This document shows, piece after piece, positions 7,855-16,643 of a stretch of 64,000 bases of DNA. The position numbers and the translations under genes were made by a program. A model generated the notes under the pieces. It worked only from the letters and a program-made list of their open reading frames with translations, ran no database searches and was not told the origin of the DNA. Location: positions 82,158 to 146,157 of the forward strand of contig DAISGD010000001.1 of the NCBI GenBank assembly GCA_036823295.1, written 5' to 3'. The DNA comes from UBA4742 sp002403895 (lineage in GTDB: Bacteria; Actinomycetota; Acidimicrobiia; Acidimicrobiales; Acidimicrobilacustridaceae). How positions within the stretch are numbered: position 1 is the stretch's first letter; every line of letters begins with the position of its first letter.

Positions 7855-8964
7855 TCAGGCGATGGGCAGGTAGTACTCAGCCTCGTCCTGGGGTGCTTCC
7901 TCGTCGCCTTTCACCGCGGAGAACAGCTCGTAGAGCGGCTCGGGGATATCCCGGGGGACGGTCCAGTCCAACTCGTCGGCCACCCCGGCGATCTCGGCGA
8001 ACGGCCCCAGGAAGCTGAAGTACACGTACGCGCCGCAGCGGATCATCTCGTCGCGCGACATCTCGGCGATGGCCCGGTAGTGACGGGCCTGCACTGATCG
8101 GATGGATGCCACCAACTCATCGAGCCCGTCGAGCGGAACCGGCCGGAGCGAGCCATCGGGCGTGTCAGTGGTGAACAGACCGAACCCCACCAGGTGCTGA
8201 AGGTAGTCCTCGGGGGTGGTCTTGCAGCTACCGAAGTCGGTGGCCTGAATCTCCACACCATCGAGTACCAGCGCCGCAGTCAGGCTCCGGTAAGGAAGCT
8301 CGGCCGCCACGCCCGACCAAGAGAAGTCGCTCTGGGCCAGCTTGGTGAACTCACGCACCAGCAGGACCCGCCCATCGGGCAGTGCGTAGGGGCCGGTATC
8401 GGCGATGCCCGAGCGCGTATCGAACCACATCAGGAACAGGTGGTTGACCACCGTGGCGTTGAACCGGGTGAGCCGCGTCCGCTCCGCCTCATCGGCCACC
8501 GGGACGACCCCGGCCAAGAGCCTCTCGATGACCTCGCGGTCGAACGGCCGGCACCGGCCGTCGTCCCAGACCTGGCGGGTCCCGTCGGCCCGGTAGGCCT
8601 TGGCGGCCCTCTCCCAGAAATCGAGGACGGTGAAGGCGGCGGCGGGATCGTCGAGCGACGGATCGAGGCTGGTCATGATCTTGCGGCCGAGGAGCCAGAA
8701 GTTGGCGATCGACCACAGGTGGACCGAGTTGATCTCGGTGCCCGGTCGGTGACCGGCGAGAGCAATCTGCTCGGCCGGCATCGCCTCGTCGATCCGTCGC
8801 ATCATGTCCGGATAGCGCAGAAACGCTTCGCAGCACCCAATGATGATGTAGGCGGTGACGGGAATCAGCTGCGAGCTGTACGAGGTGCGCTCGGCCGTGA
8901 GGGCCTGCGAGATGGGGCTGTGATAGGCGATCAGCCGGTTGGCGTCGGCCTTGTGGTCAGCCAC
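7855..8964 (-). CDS. Unrecognised protein paired with a PEP-mobile-domain gene
   Basis: I do not recognise this 369-residue protein. It looks soluble and mostly helical, is rich in Trp and Tyr, has no signal peptide and no P-loop, and ends in an acidic tail (EEAPQDEAEYYLPIA). Recognisable stretches include LIAYHSPISQALTAER near the start and FTKLAQSDFSWSGVAAELPYRS near residue 235. The GTG at 8964 overlaps the stop of the upstream phosphohistidine-domain gene (8-bp overlap, GTGGCTGA), so the two are translated together and probably act together. A GTG at 9012 would need a 56-bp overlap. It could be the substrate-binding partner of a split PEP-utilising enzyme; that is inference from context only. 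Confidence 0.7.
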   Translation of the reverse strand: MADHKADANRLIAYHSPISQALTAERTSYSSQLIPVTAYIIIGCCEAFLRYPDMMRRIDEAMPAEQIALAGHRPGTEINSVHLWSIANFWLLGRKIMTSLDPSLDDPAAAFTVLDFWERAAKAYRADGTRQVWDDGRCRPFDREVIERLLAGVVPVADEAERTRLTRFNATVVNHLFLMWFDTRSGIADTGPYALPDGRVLLVREFTKLAQSDFSWSGVAAELPYRSLTAALVLDGVEIQATDFGSCKTTPEDYLQHLVGFGLFTTDTPDGSLRPVPLDGLDELVASIRSVQARHYRAIAEMSRDEMIRCGAYVYFSFLGPFAEIAGVADELDWTVPRDIPEPLYELFSAVKGDEEAPQDEAEYYLPIA

Positions 8965-9298
8965 GGAGCACGCCTTGCGGGCCCGAGCAGTCCACCTCGA
9001 CCTCGGTCCCATCGGTCGGGATGTTGCTCAGCTCACAGGCCATGATGCACGGCAACTGGAACTCCCGGCTGACGATGCCGATGTGGCTGCGCGACGTCCC
9101 CCCGGTGCACACCACCCCGGCCAGTTCGTGAAAGATCGGAGCGAGGAACGTGGCCCCCGCGTCGCGGACGAGCACGATCACCCCCTCGGCTCCGGCGTCC
9201 ATCAGGTCGAGGACGTCGGGCGGGCCCTCCATCACCTTCCATCGGCCCCGCACCGGGGCGTGGTCAAACACCTTTTCCCCCTCACCGATGTCATTCAT
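8957..9298 (-). CDS. Stand-alone PEP-utilising enzyme mobile (phosphohistidine) domain
   Basis: A 113-residue protein that matches only the swivelling phosphohistidine domain of PEP synthase / pyruvate phosphate dikinase. The signature GGTSRSHIGIVSREFQLP places the phosphorylated histidine at residue 72. In full-length enzymes this domain carries phosphate between an ATP-grasp domain and a PEP/pyruvate or substrate domain; here neither is attached, nor encoded within the window. It must work in trans with another protein, most simply the product of the overlapping downstream gene. A TACAGT -10 lies 8 nt before the ATG. Confidence 0.82.
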   Translation of the reverse strand: MNDIGEGEKVFDHAPVRGRWKVMEGPPDVLDLMDAGAEGVIVLVRDAGATFLAPIFHELAGVVCTGGTSRSHIGIVSREFQLPCIMACELSNIPTDGTEVEVDCSGPQGVLRG

Positions 9299-9306
9299 GG
9301 CGAGTG

Positions 9307-9312
9307 ACTGTA
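9307..9312 (-). promoter_or_regulatory. -10 element of the PEP-mobile-domain gene
   Basis: TACAGT on the minus strand ends 8 nt before the ATG at 9298, giving an almost leaderless message. No -35 recognised. Confidence 0.4.
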
Positions 9313-9337
9313 CCGGTCCTGCCTCGGCCGGGGTCGC

Positions 9338-9343
9338 TAGCCT
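9338..9343 (+). promoter_or_regulatory. -10 element of the SCP2-like gene
   Basis: TAGCCT ends 8 nt before the ATG at 9352, so the transcript has almost no leader. No -35 recognised. Confidence 0.4.
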
Positions 9344-9351
9344 GCCGGTCG

Positions 9352-9732
9352 ATGCCCGAGTTCCTCTCCCCCGGCTGGCTCGATGCCATGAGCCGCGCCG
9401 CCGACGGCGCGATCGTGCCCGTGTTCGAGCCGTTGATCGTGGTGCAGCAGGTGGTGACCGACCCCGACCGGGCCGAGGTGGCGTGGTGGATCGAGCTCGG
9501 CGGCGGCACCATCGCCTTGCGCCCGGGCCGGACGGACTCGCCCACCGTCACCTTCACCCAGGACGCGGACACGGCGACGGCCATCAACCGGGGCGTCCTC
9601 AGTGCCCAGGCGGCGTTCATGACCGGCCGCCTCCAGGTAAAAGGCGACGTGCAGGTTCTTCTCGATCGCCAGGAGGAGCTGCTCGGCGTCGAGGATGTCT
9701 TCGCCTCGATCCGGGCCTCCACCACGTACTGA
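9352..9732 (+). CDS. SCP2 sterol-binding-like protein
   Basis: A 126-residue cytosolic protein of the sterol carrier protein 2 fold, which binds lipids or acyl-CoAs in a hydrophobic pocket. The pattern fits: an N-terminal helix, strands (WWIELGGGTIALRPG, PTVTFTQDADTATAIN), the FMTGRLQVKGDVQVLL segment that is the family's best-conserved part, and a final helix. The ATG at 9352 is chosen because a -10 sits just upstream and a longer frame adds only low-complexity residues. It ends 2 bp before the glycosylase start. Its lipid ligand is unknown. Confidence 0.82.
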   Translation: MPEFLSPGWLDAMSRAADGAIVPVFEPLIVVQQVVTDPDRAEVAWWIELGGGTIALRPGRTDSPTVTFTQDADTATAINRGVLSAQAAFMTGRLQVKGDVQVLLDRQEELLGVEDVFASIRASTTY

Positions 9733-9734
9733 CC

Positions 9735-10583
9735 ATGCCCGAACTCCCGGAGCTCCAAGCCCACGCTGAGCGGCTGACCGCGGCGTTCGCCGGTCGGGAG
9801 CTGAGCGGGTTCCGGGCCATCACCTTTACCGCCCTGAAGACGTATGCGCCCGCGCCCGATCAGGCGGTGGGCCACCCCCTGATCGGGGTGGGGCGCCGGG
9901 GAAAATACCTGCTGGCCGACTTCGGGGCCACCACCTTCGTCGTTCACCTCATGCAGGGCGGCCGGATCAAACCCGACGACAAACAGTCAGCCAGGCCACG
10001 CGGTGGCATTGCCCGCTGGACATTCGCCGACGGCTCGGCCCTACTGCTCACCGAGGCCGGGACGGAGAAGCGGGCCGGCGTCTGGGTCCGTGACCCGGCG
10101 TTCGACGGCGGTCTGGAAGGCCAGGAGCCATTGCTCAGCTTGGGGCCTGACGCCGACACGGTTGATGTCGCGGCGATGTCTGCCATCTGCGCGGCTCACT
10201 CGATGCGCCTCCACGGGTTGCTGCGCGACCAGCAGGCCCTGGCCGGGGTGGGCCGGCGCCTGGCCAACGAGATCTGCCACCGCGCCCAACTCTCCCCCTT
10301 CACCAACGTCGCCAAGCTCGACGCCGACCAGATCGAGCGGCTCACCGACGCCACGCACGCCTGCATCGCCGAATCGCTGACCTACGAACGCAGCCGTGAC
10401 GACATGAGCTCATCCAAGGAGCGGCCGGGTGCGGTGCATCACCGGGCCGGCGAGGCGTGCCCAGTCTGTGGAGACGTGGTGCGCGAGGTCGAATACACCC
10501 GCTACACGGTGAACTACTGCGCCACCTGCCAGACCGGCGGCAAGATCCTGGCCGACAACACCACCAGCAAGTTCCTCAAGTAG
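9735..10583 (+). CDS. Fpg/Nei family DNA glycosylase
   Basis: A base-excision repair enzyme removing oxidised bases, 282 residues. The mature N-terminus P-E-L-P-E supplies the catalytic proline and glutamate, GRRGKYLL holds the conserved lysine, and the end has a zinc finger (CPVCGD ... YCATCQTGGK). The helix-two-turn-helix segment reads LAGVGRRLANEICHRAQL, where Escherichia coli Fpg has GVGNIYASE, so the DNA-contacting Asn is replaced by Arg. This marks a divergent actinobacterial subgroup whose lesion preference may differ. It starts 2 bp after the SCP2-like gene. A GC hairpin follows the stop. Confidence 0.87.
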   Translation: MPELPELQAHAERLTAAFAGRELSGFRAITFTALKTYAPAPDQAVGHPLIGVGRRGKYLLADFGATTFVVHLMQGGRIKPDDKQSARPRGGIARWTFADGSALLLTEAGTEKRAGVWVRDPAFDGGLEGQEPLLSLGPDADTVDVAAMSAICAAHSMRLHGLLRDQQALAGVGRRLANEICHRAQLSPFTNVAKLDADQIERLTDATHACIAESLTYERSRDDMSSSKERPGAVHHRAGEACPVCGDVVREVEYTRYTVNYCATCQTGGKILADNTTSKFLK

Positions 10584-10586
10584 CGC

Positions 10587-10607
10587 CCACCGGCTCCGCC
10601 TCGGTGG
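10587..10607 (+). terminator. Possible terminator hairpin after the glycosylase gene
   Basis: CCACCG (10587-10592) pairs perfectly with CGGTGG (10602-10607) around a 9-nt loop, just after the stop codon at 10583. There is no U-tract, so this is a weak call. Confidence 0.3.
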
Positions 10608-10665
10608 AGGGGGCCGGGCGCCGGGAGGCCGCCACATCGAGGGCAAGAAGGGTCAGCTCCATGGC

Positions 10666-11652
10666 TCAGAGCAGGCCGAGCTCGGCAACGGTGTCACGTT
10701 CCTCGACGAGCTCGGCGACCGAGGCATCGATCTTGGCCCGGGAGTAGTCGCCGTGCTCGAGGCCTTGGACAATCGAGTACTCACCATCGGCGCACGTCAC
10801 CGGGAACGACGACATGAGTCCCTCGGGCACGCCGTAGCTCCCGCCGCTGGGCAAGGCCATGGAAACCCAGTCACCGTCGACCGTACCCGTCACCCAGGTG
10901 TGGACGTGGTCGATGGCGGCATTGGCAGCAGAGGCCGCACTGGACAGGCCCCGTGCCTCGATGATGGCGGCGCCCCGCTGCTGCACGGTGGGCAAGAAGA
11001 CCTCGTCGAGCCAGGTCTGGTCACCGATCAGGTCGGCTGCATCCTTTCCGTTGACCCTGGCGTGGAACAGATCCGGGTACTGGGTGGCCGAGTGGTTGCC
11101 CCAGATGGTCATGCGGGTGATGTCGTTGACGGTGATGCCGGTCTTGGCCGCCAGCTGGGCGATGGCCCGGTTGTGGTCGAGGCGGGTCATAGCCGTGAAC
11201 CGCCCGTTGGGGATGTTCGGCGCGTTGTTCATGGCGATGAGGGCGTTGGTATTGGCCGGGTTGCCCACCACCAAGATGCGCACATCGTCGGCCGCGTTGT
11301 CGCTCAAGGCCTTGCCCTGCACCGTGAAGATGGCGCCGTTGGCCTCGAGCAGATCCTTGCGCTCCATGCCCTTCGAGCGGGGCCGGGAGCCGACGAGCAG
11401 GGCGTAGTTCACGTCACCGAAGGCCACGTTGGGGTCGTCGGTCTGCACGATGCCGGCCAGCAGCGGAGACGCGCAGTCCTCGAGTTCCATGGCCACGCCC
11501 TTGAGCGCGTCCAGCGCCGGGGTGATCTCCAGCAGCTGGAGGATCACTGGCTGGTCGGCGCCGAGCAGGGCACCGGTGGCGATGCGGAAGAGGAGGCTAT
11601 AGCCGATCTGGCCGGCGGCCCCGGTGACGGCGACGCGGACGGGAGTCTTCAC
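10666..11652 (-). CDS. mdh: Malate dehydrogenase
   Basis: NAD-dependent oxidation of malate to oxaloacetate in the TCA cycle, cytosolic. The 328 residues start with the Rossmann motif VTGAAGQIGYSLLFRIA, followed by LVGSRPRSKGMERKDLLEANG (the substrate-binding Arg loop), VGNPANTNAL, and MTRLDHNRAIAQLA with the catalytic Asp; WGNHSATQYPD holds the catalytic His. Length and motifs are those of the MDH type 2 group found in actinobacteria. The GTG at 11652 has CAGGAG about 11 nt upstream. It is a single-gene unit, convergent with the glycosylase gene. Confidence 0.97.
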   Translation of the reverse strand: MKTPVRVAVTGAAGQIGYSLLFRIATGALLGADQPVILQLLEITPALDALKGVAMELEDCASPLLAGIVQTDDPNVAFGDVNYALLVGSRPRSKGMERKDLLEANGAIFTVQGKALSDNAADDVRILVVGNPANTNALIAMNNAPNIPNGRFTAMTRLDHNRAIAQLAAKTGITVNDITRMTIWGNHSATQYPDLFHARVNGKDAADLIGDQTWLDEVFLPTVQQRGAAIIEARGLSSAASAANAAIDHVHTWVTGTVDGDWVSMALPSGGSYGVPEGLMSSFPVTCADGEYSIVQGLEHGDYSRAKIDASVAELVEERDTVAELGLL

Positions 11653-11752
11653 GGTGCTCGCTGCTCCTGTGAGAGGTTCGATGTCGGTTCGAATCTATCC
11701 ACCCGCCTCGGCGAGCCCGAAATCCCGAGCCCTGCTCTGCCATGCTCACGTC

Positions 11753-12883
11753 ATGCGCTACGAGCGGATGGCCATCGAGATCGAGTCGCCCGAGCAGATG
11801 GGCTACGGCTCCATCACCTGCAACCTCACCGAGTCCAGCGTGGCCGATGCCACGCTGGCGTCGCTGGGATTGGGCGACCTCGGCCCGCAGCTGGCCGAGC
11901 TGACGCTGGCCTACGGCGATCACGTCGGACACCCCGGTCTGCGTGAGGTGCTGGCCGCGGACCCGGGGGCGGGCGCGGTGCGGCCCGGGGACGTGCTGGT
12001 GACGCCCGGCGCGGCCGGGGCCCTGTTCATCATCTCCACTGCGCTGCTCAGCCCCGGTAGCCATGTCGTGGTGGCGGCACCCAACTACGCCACCAACATC
12101 GTCACCCCGCGGGCCATCGGGGCCGACCTGGAACTACTCGAGCTGCGCTACGAGGATGGCTATCGCCTCGACCTCGACCGCTTGGCGTCGATGATCCGCC
12201 CTGACACCGCCTTCGTGAGTCTCACGTGCCCCCACAACCCCACCGGCACCATGCTCACCCTCGACGAGATCGACGCCGTGATCGGCCTCGTCGAGGCCCG
12301 AGGTACCCGACTGGTGCTGGACGAGACCTACCGGGACATGGGTCGGCCCGAACCCCTGTCGCTCGGGGCCGGACGCTCGCCGGCGGTGATCAGTGTGTCC
12401 TCCATGTCAAAGAGCTATGGCATCCCCGGTATCCGTCTGGGCTGGCTCATGACGGCGGACCCGGCCCTCCAGGAGCTGTTCCTGGCGGCCAAGGAGCAAA
12501 TGGTGATCGGCAACTCCCTCATCGACGAAGAGATCGCCTTCCAGGTCTTGCGCCGACGCGACCACCTCCTTCCCGCCATCAGGGCCGTCATCGGCGCCCA
12601 CCGCGAGATCGTCACCCGATGGATGCGGGGTGAGCCCGCCCTCGAATGGGTGGAGCCGACGGGAGGAGTGGTGTGCTTTCCCCGCATCAGGGACGAGGCC
12701 AGCGTCGACGTCGAGGCCTTCTACGGCATCCTCACCCGCAATCACCGCACGTTCGTGGGGCCCGGCCATTGGTTCGAGCAACCCCGGGCCCACTTCCGCC
12801 TCGGCTACGGGTGGCCGGACACGCCTGAGCTGGAAGATGGACTGGCCAACATCAGCGCATCCCTCTCGGCCGCGCGGGTCTGA
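11753..12883 (+). CDS. PLP-dependent aminotransferase, class I/II
   Basis: A fold-type I aminotransferase of 376 residues. Visible landmarks are the LVTPGAAGALFII glycine-rich PLP phosphate loop, CPHNPTGTML, the aspartate-containing VLDETYRDMG, and the Schiff-base lysine in SMSKSYGIPGIRLGW. The C-terminal Arg that binds the substrate carboxylate lies in AHFRLGYGWP. Such enzymes move amino groups between an amino acid and a 2-oxoacid; the substrate cannot be told. The ATG at 11753 is used because the region before it is not conserved-looking. It points away from mdh (100 bp between starts) and runs towards the ABC exporter genes. Confidence 0.88.
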   Translation: MRYERMAIEIESPEQMGYGSITCNLTESSVADATLASLGLGDLGPQLAELTLAYGDHVGHPGLREVLAADPGAGAVRPGDVLVTPGAAGALFIISTALLSPGSHVVVAAPNYATNIVTPRAIGADLELLELRYEDGYRLDLDRLASMIRPDTAFVSLTCPHNPTGTMLTLDEIDAVIGLVEARGTRLVLDETYRDMGRPEPLSLGAGRSPAVISVSSMSKSYGIPGIRLGWLMTADPALQELFLAAKEQMVIGNSLIDEEIAFQVLRRRDHLLPAIRAVIGAHREIVTRWMRGEPALEWVEPTGGVVCFPRIRDEASVDVEAFYGILTRNHRTFVGPGHWFEQPRAHFRLGYGWPDTPELEDGLANISASLSAARV

Positions 12884-12886
12884 CCG

Positions 12887-14773
12887 TCACGCGCGCTGCG
12901 TGTTGCCCAACCAGCTCTCGTACAGCCGGGCGTAGCGACCACCGGCGGCGACCAGGTCGGCGTGGGGACCCCGCTCCACCAGTTCGCCATCGGAGAACAC
13001 GAGGACCAGATCGGCGGCCTCAGCCGTCGACAGGCGATGGGCCACGCTGATGGTGGTACGGCCCTGCGCGAGGCGCACCAAGGCGACCGACAGGGCTCGC
13101 TCGGTCTCGGGGTCCACTGCACTGGTGGCCTCGTCCAGGATCAACAGGCCGGGATTGGCGAGTTGGGCGCGGGCCAGCGCCACCAACTGGCGCTCGCCTA
13201 CGGACAGGTTCTCGCCCCGCTCCCCCACCTCGGTGTCGAGACCGTCAGGCAAGCGGGCCAGCCACCAATCCAGGCCCAGCCGGACGAAGGCGGCCCCGAC
13301 CTCGGCGTTGGTGGCACCCTCCCGACCCATGCGCACGTTGTCGCGGACGGTCGTGTCGAACAGAAACCCGTCCTGGGGCACCATGCGCACGGCGTCGAAC
13401 CGGGAGGCGGGGGCGACCTCGCGCAGATCGACCCCGTCCAGGGTGATGCGCCCCCCGGTGGGGTCGGCCAGGCGGCACAGCAGCTTGGCGAACGTCGTCT
13501 TGCCCGAGCCGGTTTGGCCGACGACGGCCACCGCGGTCCCGGCGGGGATCACCACATCGATGTTGCGCAGCACCTGACCACCGTCGCGATAGGCGAAGTC
13601 GAGCGCCTCCGCCCGCACCTCAACCGGGCCCTCAGGCAGGGTCGCCCCGGGCTCGGGCTCCTCGATGTCGAGGGGGATGTCGATGACGTCCAGCACCTTG
13701 CGCCAGCCGGCCAGGGCGGTCTGGGTCTGGTCGAGGATCTCGGCCAGCTCGGCGATAGGTACCAACAGCAGGTTGACCAGGAAGGCGAAGGCGATGAGGG
13801 TGCCCGTCTCCAGACCCCAGCCCGGCCCCCGCCACACGCCGATGCCGATCACCGCGGCCAGGGCCAGGCCGCCGAACACATCACCGAGGGGAAACATGAA
13901 GGCGAAGTAGCGAGCCGTGCGCACCTCGGCCCCGTATTGGCGATCGACCGCAGCATGGACTCGATCTCGCACCCGGCCGGTGATGCCGTAGGCCCGGATC
14001 ACCCCGGCTCCCATGACCGACTCGGACACCGCCGACAGCGTCTGGCCCACCCGGGTGCGCACCACATCGTAGGCCTGGAGCTGGCGGCGCTGCAGGACCC
14101 GCAGGATGGGCAGCAGGGGGGCCATGACCACGGCCGTGACGATGGTGAGTTGCCACGAGTAGACGGTCATGACGGCCAGGGTCCCGACGATGATGACCGA
14201 GTCCACGATCCAGGCCACGCCCCCCCACTGGGCGAAGCGGGCGATGGTCTCCACGTCGCTCGTCACCCGAGCGGTCAGCTCGCCCCGCTTGGATTCGTTG
14301 TGGTCGGCGATGCTCAGCCGATGGATGTGGGTGAAGGCCCGCACCCGCAGGTTGCACAGCATCAACTCGGCCGACTGCACCAGGCGGATGTACGTCGCCC
14401 GGCTGAGGATCATCACCACCACGGTGATGATCAGCGCCAACGCGCTGGCACCGGCCACGAAGCCAAGCCGGAAGCCGCCCGACCCGGTGACACCCTTGTC
14501 GAGGATCTGCTGGATGAGCACCGGGGTGACCAGTCGACCCACCGCGGTGGCCACGGCCATGGCCACGGTGAAGGCGATCCCGGTGCGCAGCTCAGGGCTG
14601 ACGGCCAGCCCTCGGCGCAACACCTGGAGTGCCCGTACCGAGGGAGTGTCGAACTCCTCGGTGAGCAGCTCGGTTTGGTCGTCGAACATGGCCGGGCGGG
14701 TGAAGGCCATCGGCGCCTCGAGCGCCGCCTTCTGTTCCTCGTCGGCCACCAGCTTGTCGATCGACTCGCTCAC
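12887..14773 (-). CDS. Heterodimeric ABC exporter, consensus-Walker-B subunit
   Basis: A 628-residue half-transporter: about six membrane helices (residues 65-345) followed by an ATPase domain. Walker A GQTGSGKT is at 419-426, the signature is degenerate (LSVGE, 523-527), and Walker B LLILDE (543-548) keeps the catalytic Glu. It pairs with the 615-residue product encoded just upstream; the GTG at 14773 overlaps that gene's stop by 4 bp (GTGA). Together they resemble TM287/288- or BmrCD-type multidrug/lipid exporters with one active and one degenerate ATP site. The transported substrate is unknown. Confidence 0.93.
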   Translation of the reverse strand: MSESIDKLVADEEQKAALEAPMAFTRPAMFDDQTELLTEEFDTPSVRALQVLRRGLAVSPELRTGIAFTVAMAVATAVGRLVTPVLIQQILDKGVTGSGGFRLGFVAGASALALIITVVVMILSRATYIRLVQSAELMLCNLRVRAFTHIHRLSIADHNESKRGELTARVTSDVETIARFAQWGGVAWIVDSVIIVGTLAVMTVYSWQLTIVTAVVMAPLLPILRVLQRRQLQAYDVVRTRVGQTLSAVSESVMGAGVIRAYGITGRVRDRVHAAVDRQYGAEVRTARYFAFMFPLGDVFGGLALAAVIGIGVWRGPGWGLETGTLIAFAFLVNLLLVPIAELAEILDQTQTALAGWRKVLDVIDIPLDIEEPEPGATLPEGPVEVRAEALDFAYRDGGQVLRNIDVVIPAGTAVAVVGQTGSGKTTFAKLLCRLADPTGGRITLDGVDLREVAPASRFDAVRMVPQDGFLFDTTVRDNVRMGREGATNAEVGAAFVRLGLDWWLARLPDGLDTEVGERGENLSVGERQLVALARAQLANPGLLILDEATSAVDPETERALSVALVRLAQGRTTISVAHRLSTAEAADLVLVFSDGELVERGPHADLVAAGGRYARLYESWLGNTQRA

Positions 14774-16617
14774 AATCCCACCGCCTCGGCGCCGCCCGCG
14801 GTCTCGTACGCCCGCACGATCCGCTCATAGGCGGGCACGGTGGCGATGAGGTCCTCGTGGCGTCCCTGGGCTTCCACCCGGCCCTCATCGAGGAACACCA
14901 CGCGATCGGCCAGCTCGATGGTCGAGACCCGCTGGGCCACCACCAGGGTGGTGGTGGCCAGGTCACGCCGCAGCCCGCCCAGGATCTCGGACTCGACGAC
15001 GGGGTCCACGGCCGACGTGGCGTCGTCCAGGATCAGCACGCTCGGCTGGCGCAGCAGAGCGCGAGCCAAAGCCACCCGCTGGCGCTGTCCGCCCGAGAGG
15101 GTGACGCCGCGCTCGCCCAGCACCGTGGCCATGCCCATGGGCAGCTCGGTCACAAACCGGTCGGCCTGAGCCACCGCCATGGCCTGACGCACCTCGTCGT
15201 TGGACACGTCGAGGCCCAACACCACGTTCTCCCACAGGGTGTCGGCGAACAGGAACGTCTCCTGGAACACGAGGGCTGCCTGACGATGCAACGACGCCGG
15301 GTCCGCCACCCGGAGATCCACACCGCCGAGGCTGACCGCCCCCGCGGTGGGGTCGGTGAGGCGTACCAGCAACTCGCACAACGTGGTCTTCCCGGCTCCA
15401 GTGGAGCCCACCAGGGCGACGATCTCCCCCGGATCGATGCGGAACGACACGCCGGAGAGCACGGGCTGGTCCGGCTCATAGGCGAAGAACACCTCGGCCA
15501 ACGTCACGTCGAGGCCGCCGTCGGGGAGGGGCCGGGCGTCGGCCGCTTCGGGCACCGGCGTCCTCGGCGACGCCATGACCCGGTCGAGCCGGGCGGTGGA
15601 GACCACGGCGCGGGGCAGCTCTTCGAGGAAGTAGCCCACGACCTGCATGGGGAAGGCGAGGATGCTGAACAGGGCGATGCCCTGCACCAGCTGCCCGGTG
15701 GTGATCCGGTCCACGGAGATCTCCCACGAGCCGAGCGCAAGCAACAAGATGGCGCCGATGGTGGGCAGCCCCTGGAGCACCGGCTCGAACGAGCCTCGCA
15801 AGCGCCCGACGTGCACCCGGGTGGCTCGCAGGCGATCGGCGGCCGCCTCCAGCCGGTCGATCTCCAGCTGGCTGCGGCCCAGCGTCTTGACCACGAGGGC
15901 ACCGTCGATACTCTCGTGGACGATGCGCGACACCGCCCCGACCTGTTCCTGCACGACCTCGGCCGGACGCTCGATGCGCTTGGTGTAGACCCGGTTGAGC
16001 AGGGCCAGGGCGGGGAACAGCAGCAGGCCGAGCAGCATCATCCAGAGGTCGACCAGCGCCAGGCTGATCACCGCGAACACGATGAGGGCGATGACGCCGG
16101 TGGCGAAGGGCACGGGGCTCATGACCTCGGTGGCGGCCAGGACGTCGCTGTCGGTGTGGGCCAAGAGCTCGCCGGTGGGATGGTCCCGGTGGAAGTCCAG
16201 GGGTACGTCGAGGTAGAGGTCCGAGATCGTGCGCCGCCAGCGGGCCTGCACCCGGAAGGCCGTGAGCCCCGCGCAATAGCGGCGCATGACGATCGAGGCG
16301 GCCTTGAGGAAGCCCACGATGACGAGTGCGGTGGCGGCCGCCAACACGGTGGCGTGAGTGACGCTGCCCCCACCGAGAGCGGGCAGGATCACGTTCTGGG
16401 TGACCCGACCCAGCACCACGGTGGATCCGACGGTGGCCGCCGCATAGAGGGAGGCGCCGATCACCGAGATCACGAACGTGCGCGGCTCTTGTCGCACGTA
16501 GCGCGCCACGACCCGTATCCCCCGTCGGAACAGGCCAGTGGGGCTCGATCGAGGCGCACCCTGGTCGTCCATATCCCCGTCATCGTCGCCCACCGATGGC
16601 CGGTGGGCGAATCGCAT
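14770..16617 (-). CDS. Heterodimeric ABC exporter, degenerate-Walker-B subunit
   Basis: The first gene of the exporter operon, 615 residues: six membrane helices (about 45-335) and an ATPase domain. Walker A GSTGAGKT is at 404-411 and the signature LSGGQ at 507-511 is canonical, but Walker B is VLILDD (527-532), so the catalytic Glu is Asp. That pairs with the odd signature of the partner, leaving one composite ATP site degenerate. The ATG at 16617 has a fine GGAGG 6 nt upstream; an internal ATG at 16572 is weaker. Only 26 bp separate this start from the divergent CoA lyase gene. Confidence 0.93.
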   Translation of the reverse strand: MRFAHRPSVGDDDGDMDDQGAPRSSPTGLFRRGIRVVARYVRQEPRTFVISVIGASLYAAATVGSTVVLGRVTQNVILPALGGGSVTHATVLAAATALVIVGFLKAASIVMRRYCAGLTAFRVQARWRRTISDLYLDVPLDFHRDHPTGELLAHTDSDVLAATEVMSPVPFATGVIALIVFAVISLALVDLWMMLLGLLLFPALALLNRVYTKRIERPAEVVQEQVGAVSRIVHESIDGALVVKTLGRSQLEIDRLEAAADRLRATRVHVGRLRGSFEPVLQGLPTIGAILLLALGSWEISVDRITTGQLVQGIALFSILAFPMQVVGYFLEELPRAVVSTARLDRVMASPRTPVPEAADARPLPDGGLDVTLAEVFFAYEPDQPVLSGVSFRIDPGEIVALVGSTGAGKTTLCELLVRLTDPTAGAVSLGGVDLRVADPASLHRQAALVFQETFLFADTLWENVVLGLDVSNDEVRQAMAVAQADRFVTELPMGMATVLGERGVTLSGGQRQRVALARALLRQPSVLILDDATSAVDPVVESEILGGLRRDLATTTLVVAQRVSTIELADRVVFLDEGRVEAQGRHEDLIATVPAYERIVRAYETAGGAEAVGL

Positions 16618-16630
16618 TTCCCGCCTCCAC

Positions 16631-16636
16631 TAACGT
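16631..16636 (+). promoter_or_regulatory. -10 element of leaderless malyl-CoA lyase-like promoter
   Basis: TAACGT ends 7 nt before the ATG at 16644, the usual actinobacterial leaderless geometry. The same 26-bp gap also carries the GGAGG of the divergent ABC gene. Confidence 0.45.
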
Positions 16637-16643
16637 CGGAGCC

